From: Acidisoma cellulosilyticum
GTDB taxonomy: Bacteria > Pseudomonadota > Alphaproteobacteria > Acetobacterales > Acetobacteraceae
Assembly (NCBI RefSeq): GCF_020621385.1
Contig: NZ_JAESVA010000016.1
Span: 1-64,000 of the forward strand
DNA: 64,000 bases
Direction: 5' to 3'
Positions 63,348-64,000 of this stretch are shown piece by piece; the first letter of the stretch is position 1, and every line of letters starts with the position of its first letter. A program made the position numbers and the translations under genes. The notes beneath the pieces are model-generated. The model was not told where the DNA came from, made no database searches, and worked only from the letters and a program-made list of their open reading frames with translations.

Positions 63348-64000
63348 GGGTGCTGTCAAGTTGTTGGAGCGCGTATGCGTTTGGGCATGAATGGTTGCCA
63401 AGTCACGGCGTGATTGCGATGCGGGCGACATCCCGCCAGACACGGAAAGCCGCGTCACGAAAGGAGCGATAATCGTCTGCGGGAATGAGATGGCGGCGAA
63501 GTTGGAAGTGGCTATGCATACGGCTATGAGCGGAGAGGAAGCGTTGGGCTTGCCGTGTCGATTTGAAACGCTGCATCTGCCGCTCTCGCCGCCGGGTCGG
63601 TTGATGCGAAACCTCTATTCGGTTGTTCAGATAACGGCTTTTCCGGTGTTCGACCTTCGGTAGGATGTCTCGTTTGGCCGCCGCTTAGCTTTTCAGCTTG
63701 TCCGTGACGATCACCCGAGGCGCTTCAGTTCCGCCGCTGAGCAGCTTTCGGAAAAACCTCTTTGCCGCATTCGTATCGCGGCGTTTTTGCACCAGAATGT
63801 CCAGCACTACCCCGTCCTGATCGATAGCCCGCCAGAGATAATGGATCTTGCCACGGATGCGGATAAACACCTCATCGAGATGCCATTTATCCCCGGGTTT
63901 GGGGCGACGGCGCTTGAGGGCGGCAGCGTATTGCCGGCCAAAACGGATGCCCCAGTCCCGGATGCTTTCATAGCTGACGGTCACGCCCCGGGCCGCTAGA
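63348..64000 (-). mobile_element. IS6-family element, copy 3 (runs off the window)
   Basis: Begins with GGGTGCTGTCAAGTTG and continues past the window end. Same orientation as copies 1 and 2. It bounds region D on the right and is inserted in an ISNCY-type transposase gene. Confidence 0.85.
63408..64000 (-). pseudogene. IS6-family transposase with nonsense mutation
   Basis: Same transposase as copy 2, but the Tyr codon in the KSYAAAKRD motif has become TAA (stop at 63685-63687), so translation ends after VIVTDKLKS. Downstream the frame continues normally to about 63408. The 5' end lies outside the window. Confidence 0.85.

Noticed and set aside
1-64000. CRISPR array
   Set aside because: No regularly spaced direct repeats of 24-40 bases with unique spacers; the only short tandem repeats are TTGCG at 24525 and coding Gly repeats.

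Overview
The window looks like accessory DNA (plasmid or genomic island) of a soil- or plant-associated alphaproteobacterium. Supporting signs are sugar and amine catabolic genes, many sigma-54 (RpoN) promoters, a tandem glycine riboswitch, and a Hint-domain secreted-type protein of a kind common in Acetobacteraceae and relatives. The genus cannot be fixed from the sequence. IS elements, IS fragments and decaying gene copies are frequent.

Region A (1-4.7 kb): an unrecognised 508-residue protein, a frameshifted DUF1330 gene, a DUF302 gene and a divergent GlxA-type AraC regulator.

Region B (4.7-36 kb): a catabolic regulon. I find eleven good -24/-12 sigma-54 promoters here, each placed before a metabolic gene or operon, plus one AcoR-like sigma-54 activator (26807-28732). 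The genes are an enolase-superfamily dehydratase, two cupin/reductase modules (one decayed), a CUT1-type ABC transporter whose ATPase lies separately, an epoxide hydrolase, an amino-acid permease, a GMC oxidoreductase, an aldehyde dehydrogenase with a flavin reductase, a luciferase-like flavin monooxygenase, a third cupin and a DAO-type FAD oxidase. Without a recognisable sigma-54 promoter there are also a DadA-type oxidase behind a tandem glycine riboswitch and malate synthase G. My reading is uptake of a small organic or amine compound, flavin-dependent oxygenation, alcohol-to-aldehyde-to-acid oxidation, and a C2 branch (glycine to glyoxylate to malate). The substrate is unknown. One IS3-family element and one IS3 remnant interrupt the region.

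Region C (36.4-50.0 kb): bounded by two same-orientation IS6-family copies. It carries a non-phosphorylative sugar-oxidation set (SDR, galactonate-dehydratase-like enzyme, aldose 1-epimerase, zinc alcohol/polyol dehydrogenase) and two complete CUT2 sugar ABC transporters around a GntR/FadR regulator.

Region D (50.0-63.3 kb): between the second IS6 copy and a third at the window end. It holds a LacI regulator, a Gfo/Idh/MocA dehydrogenase, a CUT1 transporter lacking its ATPase, a TIM-barrel isomerase, a truncated acyl-CoA-dehydrogenase-like gene, an SMP-30 lactonase, a large Gly-rich Hint protein, an MFS remnant, trhO, a tRNA-like fragment and an ISNCY-type transposase cut by the third IS6 copy. 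Regions C and D look richer in G+C than A and B, which fits separate acquisition of modules through IS6 activity.
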